The translations under genes and the position numbers were made by a program. From Enterococcus sulfureus ATCC 49903 (GTDB lineage: Bacteria > Bacillota > Bacilli > Lactobacillales > Enterococcaceae), in the NCBI RefSeq assembly GCF_000407605.1, contig NZ_ASWO01000005.1:186001-250000 (forward strand): a DNA stretch of 64,000 nt, written 5' to 3'. The first letter of the stretch is position 1; each line of letters opens with the position of its first letter. Below, piece by piece: positions 47,479 to 56,597 of this stretch. Below the pieces are notes generated by a model. It was given only the letters and a program-made list of their open reading frames with translations, was not told the origin of the DNA and did not search any database.

Positions 47479-47709
47479 ATGAAAAGTTCGCAATTAGTCG
47501 CGATTATTAGACGTCTCGAAGCGATGATTGAAGCGCAAGATAACGAAATACAAGTACGCCGTTTTGAAAAAGAAGGCGTTGAGAAATGTACGGTAACATA
47601 CGATCGTGCAACAGAAACATTCGAATTAACCGAAGCTGCATCAAATCAACCATATCAATTTGATAATGTTGATATTGTTGCAATGGAGATTTACGATTTA
47701 ATTCAATAA
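47479..47709 (+). CDS. DUF1797/YkuJ family protein
   Basis: A 76-residue soluble protein of the YkuJ family (DUF1797), known by structure from B. subtilis but without an assigned role. Visible family features: SQLVAIIRRLEAMIEAQDNE at the N-terminus, VRRFEKEG-x-E-K-C-T-V-TYD and FDNVDIVAMEIYDLI at the end. GGGAGG lies before the ATG. It is a single-gene unit with a palindrome over its promoter and a terminator behind, so it may be regulated on its own. Confidence 0.8.
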   Translation: MKSSQLVAIIRRLEAMIEAQDNEIQVRRFEKEGVEKCTVTYDRATETFELTEAASNQPYQFDNVDIVAMEIYDLIQ

Positions 47710-47715
47710 CATAGA

Positions 47716-47758
47716 AAAGAAAATGAGCAAGCTTGTCGAACTCGTTTTCTTTTTTTTA
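47716..47758 (+). terminator. Terminator after the YkuJ-like gene
   Basis: AAGAAAATGAG pairs (one mismatch) with CTCGTTTTCTT around a 13-base loop; long T run. Confidence 0.8.
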
Positions 47759-47818
47759 TAAAAAAATAAATAAATACGCTTTTTTTTAGGGTGGTTTCTG
47801 AAAAAATAAAAAAACCTC

Positions 47819-47847
47819 TTGCATTTTTTGTTTCTGTAATTTATAGT
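47819..47847 (+). promoter_or_regulatory. Promoter of the fabT-fab-acc operon
   Basis: -35 TTGCAT (47819-47824), 17-base spacer, -10 TATAGT (47842-47847). The -10 overlaps the FabT palindrome. Confidence 0.8.
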
Positions 47848-47878
47848 TTGATTATCAAATCATTTGATAATCAAACTA
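47844..47878. promoter_or_regulatory. Double FabT operator (35-bp palindrome)
   Basis: Two FabT-like boxes, TTTGATTATCAAA (47847-47859) and TTTGATAATCAAA (47863-47875), are joined by TCA. The whole forms a perfect palindrome of 17-base arms around one C. Each box matches the FabT site of streptococci and enterococci. It covers the -10 and start region, so FabT with acyl-ACP should shut down the whole operon including its own gene. Confidence 0.85.
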
Positions 47879-47894
47879 TCCGGGTGGCGAAGTC

Positions 47895-48335
47895 ATGAGT
47901 GAAAATTTTGAACAAATTAATGATCTTCTAGTTGAAGTATTCAATGATATATTGGTCATTGAAGAGTCAGAATTAAAAAAATCACAGTTCAATGACTTGT
48001 CGATCACTGAGATGCATACAATTGAAGCTGTAGGGATGTATAAGAAAAAAACTACAACCGAAGTTGCAAGAGAGTTATCAGTCACAGTCGGTACCTTAAC
48101 GATTGCTGTTAATCGTCTGGTGAAAAAAGGATATGTCGAACGGATTCGTAGTGAAGACGATCGGCGTGTGGTTAAATTAGGTTTGACAAAAAAAGGAAAA
48201 TTGCTTTACCGTGTTCATCAGCATTTCCACCGCGAAATGATTCGCTCTGTCGTAAAGGGAATGGATAAAGATGAAGTTTCAGCGTTATTACAAGCGCTAG
48301 ATAGCTTGCATAACTTCTTGCAAGAATACAAGTGA
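47895..48335 (+). CDS. fabT: FabT, MarR-family fatty-acid synthesis repressor
   Basis: MarR-type winged-helix repressor of 146 residues that uses long-chain acyl-ACP as corepressor. The recognition region VARELSVTVGTLTIAVNRLVKKGYVERI (about 55-82, spanning helix-turn-helix) and the wing SEDDRRVVKLGLTKKG are clear. First gene of the fab operon, as in E. faecalis and streptococci, behind a double FabT box, so it represses itself. The ribosome-binding site is weak (GGGTGG), which may keep its level low. fabH begins within ten bases of its stop. Confidence 0.94.
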   Translation: MSENFEQINDLLVEVFNDILVIEESELKKSQFNDLSITEMHTIEAVGMYKKKTTTEVARELSVTVGTLTIAVNRLVKKGYVERIRSEDDRRVVKLGLTKKGKLLYRVHQHFHREMIRSVVKGMDKDEVSALLQALDSLHNFLQEYK

Positions 48336-48344
48336 GTGGACAAC

Positions 48345-49307
48345 ATGACGAAATATGGACGAATCGTGGCTAGTGCAAGTTATACACCAGCACAGATTGT
48401 CACAAATGATGACTTAGCCAAAAAAATGGATACAAGCGATGAATGGATCTATTCCAGAACTGGAATCAAACAACGACACATTGTACGAGATGAAAATACT
48501 TCAGATCTTTGTATCCAAGTTGCGCAAAAGTTATTACATGAAGTAACTCTTGAAGCGAATCAACTTGATTTTATCATTGTAGCGACAATGTCACCAGATT
48601 TTCAAACACCTTCTGTTGCCAGTATGGTACAAGGTGCGATTGGTGCGACCAACGCTTTTGCATTTGATATGAGTGTCGCGTGTTCTGGTTTTGTCTATGG
48701 ACTATCGATTGCAGATAAATTGATCCAAGGTGGCGCGACGTATGGTCTTGTCATTGGTGGTGAGGTATTATCGAAAATGGTCGATTGGCAAGATCGCTCA
48801 ACTGCTGTATTGTTTGGCGATGGAGCAGGCGGTGTGGTATTAAAAGCAAGCGAGCAACAAATGATATTGATTGACGATCTACATTCAGATGGTACGCGTT
48901 TTGATGCTCTGACATCTGGTTGTGTAGCAGTCGAAAATCAAGAAAAAGAAGCGAAAACATTATCTCCTTTACAAATGAACGGTCGGGCGATTTTCGACTT
49001 TGCGACGCGTGAAGTCATGGCATCGACAAGAGAGATGTTAGGAGATCAATTAGCAGATGTCGATTATTTTTTATTACATCAAGCTAATTCGCGTATCTTA
49101 GATATTTTCGCGCGTAAATTAAAAGTACCAAGAGAACGTTTTTTACAAAACATGCAAAATTATGGAAATACATCGGCAGCCACAATTCCATTATTATTAG
49201 ATGAAGCAATCCAAGCGGGAACCATCACGCTTGGAAGTCGACAAAAAATAGTAATGACCGGTTTTGGCGGTGGATTAACTTGGGGTAACTTGTTACTCGA
49301 AGTATAA
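48345..49307 (+). CDS. fabH: 3-oxoacyl-ACP synthase III
   Basis: Starts fatty-acid chains by condensing acetyl-CoA with malonyl-ACP. 320 residues. The catalytic triad is visible: Cys113 in [12 protein letters not shown], His in [11 protein letters not shown] near 243, Asn in NYGNTSAA near 273. I prefer the ATG at 48345, which gives the usual N-terminus; an in-frame GTG at 48336 right after the fabT stop is possible. acpP follows 34 bases on. Confidence 0.95.
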   Translation: MTKYGRIVASASYTPAQIVTNDDLAKKMDTSDEWIYSRTGIKQRHIVRDENTSDLCIQVAQKLLHEVTLEANQLDFIIVATMSPDFQTPSVASMVQGAIGATNAFAFDMSVACSGFVYGLSIADKLIQGGATYGLVIGGEVLSKMVDWQDRSTAVLFGDGAGGVVLKASEQQMILIDDLHSDGTRFDALTSGCVAVENQEKEAKTLSPLQMNGRAIFDFATREVMASTREMLGDQLADVDYFLLHQANSRILDIFARKLKVPRERFLQNMQNYGNTSAATIPLLLDEAIQAGTITLGSRQKIVMTGFGGGLTWGNLLLEV

Positions 49308-49341
49308 AAATAAAAACAAACAATATTTGGAGGAATTATTC

Positions 49342-49566
49342 ATGGTATTCGAAAAAATTCAAGCAATCGTAGCAGAAGAGTTAGGTAAAGAAAAAGACGA
49401 AATTCAATTAACAACAAATATTCAAGAAGACTTAGAAGCAGATAGCTTAGATTTATTCCAAATCATCAACGAAATCGAAGATGAATTCGATGTGAAGATC
49501 GAAACTGAAGATGGAATCAAAACTGTTGAAGATCTAGTGAAATACGTAGAAGCACAACAAGCATAA
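49342..49566 (+). CDS. acpP: Acyl carrier protein
   Basis: Carries growing acyl chains on a phosphopantetheine arm. 74 residues, strongly acidic. The attachment site is Ser35 in [10 protein letters not shown] (usual DSLD). The ATG at 49342 follows GGAGG by eight bases; the in-frame TTG at 49327 would contain that site. In E. faecalis fabK follows acpP; here there is only a hairpin and then fabD. Its own good ribosome-binding site plus the following hairpin would favour high ACP output. Confidence 0.96.
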   Translation: MVFEKIQAIVAEELGKEKDEIQLTTNIQEDLEADSLDLFQIINEIEDEFDVKIETEDGIKTVEDLVKYVEAQQA

Positions 49567-49567
49567 T

Positions 49568-49604
49568 AAATAAGAGGCTGGGCGAAAGCCTGGCTTTTCT
49601 TATT
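49568..49604 (+). terminator. Strong hairpin between acpP and fabD
   Basis: GAGGCTGGGC (49574-49583), loop GAAA, then GCCTGGCTTTTC (49588-49599), pairing with several G-U pairs and an outer AATAAG/CTTATT extension. The T tract is short and broken, so it is probably a partial terminator or RNA-stability element rather than a full stop; fabD has no promoter of its own that I can see. Confidence 0.6.
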
Positions 49605-49627
49605 GGAAAAAGAAAGGGGAATGATTC

Positions 49628-50557
49628 ATGTCAACTGCCTTTTTATTCAGTGGTCAAGGTGCACAATATGAGGGAATGGGGAAAGAACTCTATGATGTCT
49701 ATCCAGTTGTTCGCGAAACATTTGAAGAAGCAAGTGATACGCTAGGCTATGACGTTGCCGCGTTATGTTTTGATCCAAATGATCGTTTGAATTTAACCGA
49801 ATATACTCAACCTGCTATTTTGACTGTGAGTACAGCTTTTTATAAGGTGGCATGTCAAGAAGGACTAAAACCAGATGCTGCATTAGGCTTAAGCCTAGGA
49901 GAATATACTGCATTAGTTGCTAGTGGTGCATTATCATTTAAAGAAGCGGTGTCTTTAGTTCAAAAGCGTGGTCGTTTTATGACACAAGCCGCACCTTTTG
50001 GTTCAGGAAAAATGGTCGCGGTAATGAATGCAGCAGTGGAAGATATCGAAGCTGCTTGTGTACAAGCCGCAGCTGAAACGAAAAAAATCGTCGTGCCAGC
50101 AAACTATAATACACCGCAACAAATCGTAATCGGTGGTGAGAGCGAAGCAGTCGATCAAGCCGTTGCGATCTTGCAAGAAAAAGGTGTGCGCCGTATGATT
50201 CCATTAAACGTTAGTGGACCTTTTCATACTCCAATTTTAGCGCCTGCTGCAAAAGAATTAGCACAAGAATTGGCACATATCGAATTCTCAACAATGACGA
50301 TCCCTGTAGTGGCCAATACAACAGCTAAAGTGATGCAAGAAGATGAGATCAAGACGTTACTAGAACGCCAAGTGATGTCACCTGTTCGCTTCTACGAAAG
50401 TATTGCCACCTTACAGACACTAGGGATTACGGAATACATTGAAGTTGGCCCAGGAAAAGTGCTAAGCGGATTCTTGAAAAAAATCGATAAAACATTGTCT
50501 AGTCATCGAATCGAAGACGTAGAGACATTCAATCAAACACTAGAATTACTTCAATAG
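49628..50557 (+). CDS. fabD: Malonyl-CoA:ACP transacylase
   Basis: Moves malonyl from CoA to ACP to feed elongation. 309 residues. N-terminal FSGQGAQYEGMG at 7-18; the nucleophile Ser89 lies in GLSLGEYTAL, the His in SGPFHTPIL near 200. GLSLGEY in place of GHSLGEY is common in lactic acid bacteria. AAGGGGA precedes the ATG. It comes straight after acpP; the enoyl reductase gene usually found between them is absent. Confidence 0.95.
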   Translation: MSTAFLFSGQGAQYEGMGKELYDVYPVVRETFEEASDTLGYDVAALCFDPNDRLNLTEYTQPAILTVSTAFYKVACQEGLKPDAALGLSLGEYTALVASGALSFKEAVSLVQKRGRFMTQAAPFGSGKMVAVMNAAVEDIEAACVQAAAETKKIVVPANYNTPQQIVIGGESEAVDQAVAILQEKGVRRMIPLNVSGPFHTPILAPAAKELAQELAHIEFSTMTIPVVANTTAKVMQEDEIKTLLERQVMSPVRFYESIATLQTLGITEYIEVGPGKVLSGFLKKIDKTLSSHRIEDVETFNQTLELLQ

Positions 50558-50566
50558 GAGGTCTAC

Positions 50567-51304
50567 ATGGAATTACAAGGAAAAAATGCGTTTATTACAG
50601 GTAGTACACGTGGTATCGGACTTGAGATTGCAAAAGCTTTTGCAAAACAAGGAATGAATATCGTATTAAATGGCCGTGGTGAAGTTTCAGAAGAGATTAT
50701 TGCAGAAATTACTGCTCATGGCGTAAACTGTGTGGCAGTTTCTGGTGATATTTCAGATTTTGAATCTGCAGGTCGTATGATCAATGAAGCAGAAGAAAAA
50801 TTAGGCAAACTAGCGGTTCTTGTCAATAATGCTGGAATTACCAATGATAAATTAATGTTACGCATGTCAAGTGAGGACTTCGAACAAGTCATTAAAGTCA
50901 ACTTGACGGGAACGTTCAATATGACACAACACGTCTTGAAAAAATTCATGAAACAACGTGAAGGTGCTATTATCAATTTATCAAGTGTTTCAGGTTTAAT
51001 GGGAAATGTTGGGCAAGCCAACTATGCGGCAAGTAAAGCAGGTGTGATTGGCTTTACAAAAACAGTCGCACGTGAAGCGGCTCCGCGCGGAATCACTTGT
51101 AATGCGATTGCTCCAGGGTTTATCAAAACTGATATGACAGATGTATTATCCGATAAAGTCAAAGAGCAAATGTTGCAAACAATTCCGTTACAAGCATTTG
51201 GTTCAGTAGAAGCTGTCGCAGATACTGCTGTCTTTTTAGCAAAAAATTCATATATTACAGGTCAAGTCATCAATGTTGATGGCGGACTAGTCATGAACGG
51301 ATAG
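50567..51304 (+). CDS. fabG: 3-oxoacyl-ACP reductase
   Basis: Short-chain dehydrogenase that reduces 3-oxoacyl-ACP with NADPH. 245 residues. It shows TGSTRGIGLEIA (cofactor loop, about 11-22), NNAGITNDKLMLRM, the catalytic Ser in INLSSVSG, and YAASKAG with Tyr and Lys near 151-155. The ending INVDGGLVMNG is typical. Nine bases after fabD, with AGGAGG in the gap. Confidence 0.97.
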   Translation: MELQGKNAFITGSTRGIGLEIAKAFAKQGMNIVLNGRGEVSEEIIAEITAHGVNCVAVSGDISDFESAGRMINEAEEKLGKLAVLVNNAGITNDKLMLRMSSEDFEQVIKVNLTGTFNMTQHVLKKFMKQREGAIINLSSVSGLMGNVGQANYAASKAGVIGFTKTVAREAAPRGITCNAIAPGFIKTDMTDVLSDKVKEQMLQTIPLQAFGSVEAVADTAVFLAKNSYITGQVINVDGGLVMNG

Positions 51305-51319
51305 AAAAGGAGCAAAACA

Positions 51320-52561
51320 ATGAATCGAGTAGTTATCACAGGGTATGGTGTTGTTTCTCCAATCGGAAACGACCCGGAAGCCTTTTTATCAAGTTTAAAA
51401 GAAGGTAAAAATGGAATTGGTCCCATCACGAAATTTGACGCTGCAGATACGGGCGTACATGTTGCCGGTGAGGTCAAAGATTTTCCACTAGAAAAATACT
51501 TTACGAAAAAAGATACAAAACGTATGGAGATGTTTTCGATTTACGGAATCCATGCGTCATTAGATGCAATGGAAATGGCTGCTTTAAAAGCAGAAAACAT
51601 CAATGCGGATCGCTTTGGAGTTATCGTAGGTTCTGGTATCGGTGGCTTGCCAACGATCCAAGATCAAGTGACACGTATGAACGCTAAAGGTCCACAACGC
51701 GTTTCACCGATGTTTGTTCCATTATCGATCGTAAATATGGTATCTGGTAATATTTCAATGCGTGTTGGAGCAAAAGGCATTAGCTATTCACCAGTTACAG
51801 CATGTGCAACTGGAACCAATGCAATTGGGGAAGCGTACCGTAATATCAAACACGGCTATTCTGACGTGATTTTAGCCGGTGGATCAGAAGCGACGATTTG
51901 TGAAATCGGGATTGCTGGATTTGCTTCATTAACAGCTTTAAGTAAAGAAGAAGATCCAAATAAAGCTTCAGTACCATTTGACAAAGACCGTAATGGTTTT
52001 GTAATGGGTGAAGGTGCCGGAGTGTTGGTATTAGAATCATTAGAACATGCGAAAGCACGTGGCGCGAATATTTTAGGTGAAGTAGTTGGATATGGGTCAA
52101 CCAGTGATGCATACCATATGACAGCACCAAATCCTGATGGTTCAGGTGCCGGTAAAGCAATTAAACTAGCATTAGAAGAAGCTGCGATCACACCTGATCA
52201 AGTCGGTTATATCAATGCCCATGGAACAAGTACACCAACAAATGATGGTGCTGAAGCGACAGCGATTCAATATGGTCTAGGTGCCGGTTATATGAATACT
52301 TACGTAAGTAGTACGAAATCAATGACAGGTCATTTACTTGGTGCTGCTGGTGGAGTGGAAGCTGTAGCCACTTTACTTGCCTTACAACATCAATTTATCC
52401 CACCAAATATCAATGTAACCGAACAAGATCCAAATATTGAACTAAACGTTGTGAAAAATGAAAGCATCGACGCAACATTTGACTATGCATTAAGTGACTC
52501 ACTAGGTTTTGGTGGACACAATGCTGTAATCTTAATGAAGAAATGGGAGGAAGAAGCGTGA
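51320..52561 (+). CDS. fabF: 3-oxoacyl-ACP synthase II
   Basis: Elongating condensing enzyme. 413 residues. The catalytic Cys162 lies in VTACATGTNAIG, the two His in NAHGTSTPTNDG (near 303) and KSMTGHLLGAAG (near 340), and GFGGHNAV near the C-terminus. All are intact. The stop overlaps the accB start as GTGA, giving translational coupling between chain elongation and the carboxylase genes. Confidence 0.97.
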   Translation: MNRVVITGYGVVSPIGNDPEAFLSSLKEGKNGIGPITKFDAADTGVHVAGEVKDFPLEKYFTKKDTKRMEMFSIYGIHASLDAMEMAALKAENINADRFGVIVGSGIGGLPTIQDQVTRMNAKGPQRVSPMFVPLSIVNMVSGNISMRVGAKGISYSPVTACATGTNAIGEAYRNIKHGYSDVILAGGSEATICEIGIAGFASLTALSKEEDPNKASVPFDKDRNGFVMGEGAGVLVLESLEHAKARGANILGEVVGYGSTSDAYHMTAPNPDGSGAGKAIKLALEEAAITPDQVGYINAHGTSTPTNDGAEATAIQYGLGAGYMNTYVSSTKSMTGHLLGAAGGVEAVATLLALQHQFIPPNINVTEQDPNIELNVVKNESIDATFDYALSDSLGFGGHNAVILMKKWEEEA

Positions 52562-53049
52562 ACTTCTCAGAAATTAAAGAAATCGTAGCCTTAATCAATC
52601 AATCGAACTTAACGGAATTCCATGTTAAGGATCAACAATTTGAATTGTACTTAAACAAAAATGCACAAGCACAAAAAACAATGGAGCAAGCAGCACCAGC
52701 ACCTCAAGTAGCACCAGCACCTCAAGCAGCGCCGGTAGCGGTAGCTCCAGCACCAATCGTAGAAACACCGGTAGTAGATACACCAGTAGTACCGGCAGCA
52801 GACGTAACGGGTAAAGAAATCACGTCACCACTTGTAGGGGTAGCGTATCTTAAACCAAGTCCAGATAAAGCGAACTTTAAACAAGTTGGCGATACGGTTA
52901 AAAAAGGTGACGTATTGTGTATTTTAGAAGCAATGAAAGTCATGAATGAAATCGTTAGTGATGTTGACGGTACGATTGCAGCTGTACTGATTGAAAACGA
53001 AGCTGTTGTGGAATATGGTCAACCATTATTCGTTGTGAAAGAAGGCTAA
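52558..53049 (+). CDS. accB: Biotin carboxyl carrier protein of acetyl-CoA carboxylase
   Basis: Carries biotin between AccC and AccAD. 163 residues. An N-terminal helical region (1-35) is joined by a Pro/Ala-rich linker (about 45-85, many PAP and VAP repeats) to the C-terminal biotinyl domain with Lys127 in EAMKVMNE. The start is GTG at 52558, seven bases after GGGAGG; the in-frame ATG at 52543 would precede that site. The gene depends on BirA and on biotin brought in by BioY. Confidence 0.95.
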   Translation: MNFSEIKEIVALINQSNLTEFHVKDQQFELYLNKNAQAQKTMEQAAPAPQVAPAPQAAPVAVAPAPIVETPVVDTPVVPAADVTGKEITSPLVGVAYLKPSPDKANFKQVGDTVKKGDVLCILEAMKVMNEIVSDVDGTIAAVLIENEAVVEYGQPLFVVKEG

Positions 53050-53052
53050 GTA

Positions 53053-53481
53053 ATGACAAGTTTAACTATACAAGAAATTAAAGAAATCATCCCGCATCGT
53101 TATCCGATGTTATTGATCGACCGTGTTGAAGAAATCGTAGCGGGTGAGAAAGTAATCGCCAAAAAAAATGTAACAATCAATGAACCATTTTTCCAAGGTC
53201 ATTTTCCACATGAACCAGTTATGCCAGGCGTATTAATTATTGAAGCAATGGCACAAGCAGGTGCGGTAGCCTTGTTATCGATTGAAGAATTTAAAGGCAA
53301 AACAGCCTATTTTGGTGGAATCGATAAAGCAAAATTCCGTAAAAAAGTAACACCAGGCGATACCTTGATGTTAGAAGTCGAGATTTTAAAAGTAAAATCA
53401 AATGCCGGCATCGGAAAAGGTGTAGCAAAAGTCGACGGTAAAAAAGTAGCCGAGGCTGAATTAACCTTTATGATTGGATAG
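53053..53481 (+). CDS. fabZ: 3-hydroxyacyl-ACP dehydratase FabZ
   Basis: Hot-dog fold dehydratase making trans-2-enoyl-ACP. 142 residues. Catalytic His50 in [14 protein letters not shown] and Glu64 in [20 protein letters not shown] at 15-25 is typical. Enterococci also have a FabN isomerase/dehydratase elsewhere; the short first strand here and operon position suggest the housekeeping FabZ. Three bases separate it from accB. Confidence 0.95.
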   Translation: MTSLTIQEIKEIIPHRYPMLLIDRVEEIVAGEKVIAKKNVTINEPFFQGHFPHEPVMPGVLIIEAMAQAGAVALLSIEEFKGKTAYFGGIDKAKFRKKVTPGDTLMLEVEILKVKSNAGIGKGVAKVDGKKVAEAELTFMIG

Positions 53482-53489
53482 GTGAAAAC

Positions 53490-54854
53490 ATGTTTTCGAA
53501 AATTTTAATTGCCAACCGTGGTGAAATTGCAGTTCGTATCATTCGTGCTTGTCGCGAGTTAGGTATTCGTACGGTTGCGGTTTATTCTGAAGCAGATCGC
53601 GATGCACTTCATGCAGAACTTGCAGATGAAGCGATTTGTATCGGACCGGCTAAAGCAGTCGACTCGTATTTGAATGTTAAACAAATTCTAAGCGCAGCTA
53701 TTTTAACGAAAGCAGAAGCGATCCATCCAGGATTTGGCTTCTTGTCTGAAAATAGTCAATTTGCTGAAATGTGTGAAGAATGCAATATTACGTTTATTGG
53801 ACCAAAAAGCAAAACAATTGACGAAATGGGAAATAAAATCCATGCGCGTCAATTGATGATGGATGCAGATGTTCCAGTTATTCCAGGAAGCCATGGTTCG
53901 TTAAGTAGCGTGGAAGAAGCGATGACGTTAGCTGAAGAAATCGGATTTCCAGTTATGCTAAAAGCAGCAGCTGGCGGTGGTGGTAAAGGGATCCGTAAAG
54001 TAATGTCAGCTGAAGAGTTGCCAAAACATTTTGATTCCGCACAACAAGAAGCAAAAGCCGCTTTTGGTAATGATGAGATGTATATGGAAAAAATCGTATA
54101 CCCAGCGCGTCATATCGAAGTGCAAATTTTAGCTGATAATTTTGGGAATGTGATCCACTTAGGAGAACGCGATTGTTCGTTACAACGCAATAACCAAAAA
54201 GTTCTAGAAGAATCACCTTCTGTCGTGATTACAGCCAAAGAGCGTGCGCATTTAGGCGAAATCGGTGTGCGTGCAGCCAAAGCAGTAAATTATCAAAATG
54301 CGGGTACGATCGAATTTTTACGTGATGAAGAAGGAAACTTCTATTTCATGGAAATGAATACGCGTATCCAAGTGGAACATCCAGTAACCGAAATGGTTAC
54401 CGGGATCGATATTGTCAAAAAACAAATCGAAGTTGCAAATGGAGAACCACTAGGAATTACCCAAGAAGAAGTGACGTTTTCTGGTCATGCGATCGAATGT
54501 CGTATCAATGCAGAAAATCCGGCCTTTAACTTTGCGCCATCACCAGGTAAAATCAAAAACTTACTGTTACCAGCAGGAGGAATGGGTTTACGTGTCGATA
54601 GTGCGATGTATTCAGGCTATGCAATCCCACCATTCTACGATTCTATGATCGCTAAAGTGATCGTTCATGGAAATTCTCGTTTTGAAGCGTTGATGAAAAT
54701 GCAACGTGCGCTAACCGAGTTTGTTACAGACGGTGTGGTGACGAATGTCGAGTTTCAAATGGATTTAATCAGCCATCCAAATGTTATCGCTGGAGATTAC
54801 ACGACAGCCTTTTTACAAGAAGACTTTTTACCAAACTGGAAACCTGAAGAATAG
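53490..54854 (+). CDS. accC: Biotin carboxylase subunit of acetyl-CoA carboxylase
   Basis: ATP-grasp enzyme that carboxylates the biotin on AccB. 454 residues. It shows NRGEIAVRIIRACRELGI at 9-26, the Gly-rich ATP loop AAAGGGGKGIRKV near 159-171, RHIEVQILAD, RDCSLQRNNQKV and EMNTRIQVEHPVTE. All are canonical. A GGTGAA site precedes the ATG by about six bases, and it is packed between fabZ and accD. Confidence 0.97.
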   Translation: MFSKILIANRGEIAVRIIRACRELGIRTVAVYSEADRDALHAELADEAICIGPAKAVDSYLNVKQILSAAILTKAEAIHPGFGFLSENSQFAEMCEECNITFIGPKSKTIDEMGNKIHARQLMMDADVPVIPGSHGSLSSVEEAMTLAEEIGFPVMLKAAAGGGGKGIRKVMSAEELPKHFDSAQQEAKAAFGNDEMYMEKIVYPARHIEVQILADNFGNVIHLGERDCSLQRNNQKVLEESPSVVITAKERAHLGEIGVRAAKAVNYQNAGTIEFLRDEEGNFYFMEMNTRIQVEHPVTEMVTGIDIVKKQIEVANGEPLGITQEEVTFSGHAIECRINAENPAFNFAPSPGKIKNLLLPAGGMGLRVDSAMYSGYAIPPFYDSMIAKVIVHGNSRFEALMKMQRALTEFVTDGVVTNVEFQMDLISHPNVIAGDYTTAFLQEDFLPNWKPEE

Positions 54855-54866
54855 GAGGAGTGACGC

Positions 54867-55727
54867 ATGGCTTTATTCAAAAAGAAGAAAGATTATATTC
54901 GTATTAATCCGAATCGCGATCAGCCGAGCAATCAACAACCTTCTGTTCCAGATGACATGTGGGCAAAATGTCCAAATTGTAAGCATACGCTGTATACGAA
55001 AGAAATGGGTGCAGAACGAATTTGTCCAAACTGTGGCTACAACTTTCGTATTCGTGCTTGGGAACGTTTATCGATCACGATCGATGAGCGTAGTTTTGAA
55101 GAATGGAATCATGGTTTAGAAACAAAAGATCCATTATCATTTCCTAATTATTTAGAAAAAGTACGTAAAATGAAAGCTGCGACACATTTAGATGAAGCAG
55201 TATTGACGGGAAAAGCGACGATTGAACAACAAGAAGTGGCCATTGCGATCATGGATTCACATTTTATCATGGGAAGCATGGGAACGATTGTTGGAGAAAA
55301 AATCACACGTTTGTTTGAACGCGCAACAAAAGAACAGCTACCTGTTGTAATTTTTACTGCTTCTGGTGGTGCAAGAATGCAAGAAGGCATTTTGTCTTTA
55401 ATGCAGATGGCGAAAATTTCAGCTGCAGTCAAACAACATAGTAATGCTGGGTTGTTATACGTGACAGTGTTGACGGATCCAACAACAGGTGGTGTAACCG
55501 CTAGTTTTGGAATGGAAGGCGACATTATTTTGGCAGAACCTCAAGCACTAATCGGGTTTGCTGGACGTCGTGTTATCGAACAAACAATCAAACAAGAATT
55601 GCCAGATGATTTCCAAAAAGCAGAATTTTTATTAACGCATGGATTTGTCGATCAAATCGTTCCTAGAACGTTGTTAAGACAACGTTTGAGTGAATTATTA
55701 GCCTTGCATGTCAAAGGAGAGTGGTAA
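54867..55727 (+). CDS. accD: Acetyl-CoA carboxylase carboxyltransferase subunit beta
   Basis: With AccA it transfers the carboxyl group from biotin to acetyl-CoA. 286 residues. The N-terminal zinc ribbon has C-P-N-C near 33-36 and CPNCGYNFR near 52-60, followed by the crotonase-like domain ([33 protein letters not shown]). AGGAGG precedes the ATG. The stop is three bases from accA. Confidence 0.96.
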   Translation: MALFKKKKDYIRINPNRDQPSNQQPSVPDDMWAKCPNCKHTLYTKEMGAERICPNCGYNFRIRAWERLSITIDERSFEEWNHGLETKDPLSFPNYLEKVRKMKAATHLDEAVLTGKATIEQQEVAIAIMDSHFIMGSMGTIVGEKITRLFERATKEQLPVVIFTASGGARMQEGILSLMQMAKISAAVKQHSNAGLLYVTVLTDPTTGGVTASFGMEGDIILAEPQALIGFAGRRVIEQTIKQELPDDFQKAEFLLTHGFVDQIVPRTLLRQRLSELLALHVKGEW

Positions 55728-55730
55728 GCG

Positions 55731-56516
55731 ATGGCCAAACAAGCACATGAAATCGTAACGTTAGCCCGCAGTAAAGACCGCTTGACTGCGTTAGATTATT
55801 TTGAAACGATGTTTGATGGATTTCAAGAATTTCACGGCGACCGTTTATATGCGGATGATGAAGCCGTAGTCGGTGGTGTAGCCTTTCTTGATGGAAAACC
55901 AGTGACGGTGATTGGGATTCAAAAAGGACGAAATTTAACAGAAAATCTTCGTCGTAATTTTGGATCACCACACCCTGAAGGATATCGTAAAGCATTGCGT
56001 TTGATGAAACAAGCAGAAAAATTTAATCGTCCTGTGATTACCTTTATCAATACAGCAGGAGCGTTTTGTGGAATCGGTGCTGAAGAGCGTGGTGAAGGTG
56101 AAGCAATCGCAACCAACCTTTTAGAAATGTCGGATCTAAAAGTCCCGATCATTTCAATCATTATTGGTGAAGGTGGTAGTGGTGGTGCGTTGGCTTTAGC
56201 ATTAGGTGACGAAGTCTGGATGTTAGAGCACTCGATTTATGCCATTTTATCTCCTGAAGGATTTGCCTCAATCTTATGGAAAGATGGCAAACGTGCAAAT
56301 GAAGCAGCTGGTTTGATGAAAATCACGGCTCATGAGCTAAAAGAGATGGATGTGATCGAGCGTATCATTCCTGAAACTTTCCGCGATGAAGCGTTAAGTA
56401 ATCAAGAAATCATGAAACGATTGAAAGCTGATTTACAGTTCAAATTAAAAGAACTGATGCATCAGTCAGTCGAACAACGGATCGAACAACGTTACGCACG
56501 ATTTCGTAAGTTTTAA
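55731..56516 (+). CDS. accA: Acetyl-CoA carboxylase carboxyltransferase subunit alpha
   Basis: Second half of the carboxyltransferase, 261 residues. It shows [19 protein letters not shown] near 38-56, [59 protein letters not shown] and [12 protein letters not shown]. The form is shorter than E. coli AccA at the N-terminus, as in other lactic acid bacteria. It ends the fab/acc operon; a strong terminator follows. Confidence 0.96.
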   Translation: MAKQAHEIVTLARSKDRLTALDYFETMFDGFQEFHGDRLYADDEAVVGGVAFLDGKPVTVIGIQKGRNLTENLRRNFGSPHPEGYRKALRLMKQAEKFNRPVITFINTAGAFCGIGAEERGEGEAIATNLLEMSDLKVPIISIIIGEGGSGGALALALGDEVWMLEHSIYAILSPEGFASILWKDGKRANEAAGLMKITAHELKEMDVIERIIPETFRDEALSNQEIMKRLKADLQFKLKELMHQSVEQRIEQRYARFRKF

Positions 56517-56519
56517 AAA

Positions 56520-56557
56520 ACAGAGAAAATCAGTTCTTGATTTTCTCTGTTTTTTTG
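56520..56557 (+). terminator. Terminator of the fab/acc operon
   Basis: ACAGAGAAAATCA pairs perfectly with TGATTTTCTCTGT around GTTCT, followed by a T run. Confidence 0.92.
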
Positions 56558-56597
56558 TTTACGATCACCAAAAAGAGTAAAGAAAGTAGTGGACAGA

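Noticed and set aside
51846-52191. Long antisense frames inside fabF, and similar ones in polC, clpE, tsf and argS
   Set aside because: They have no ribosome-binding sites, lie wholly opposite well-supported genes and show low-complexity composition caused by codon bias of the sense strand.
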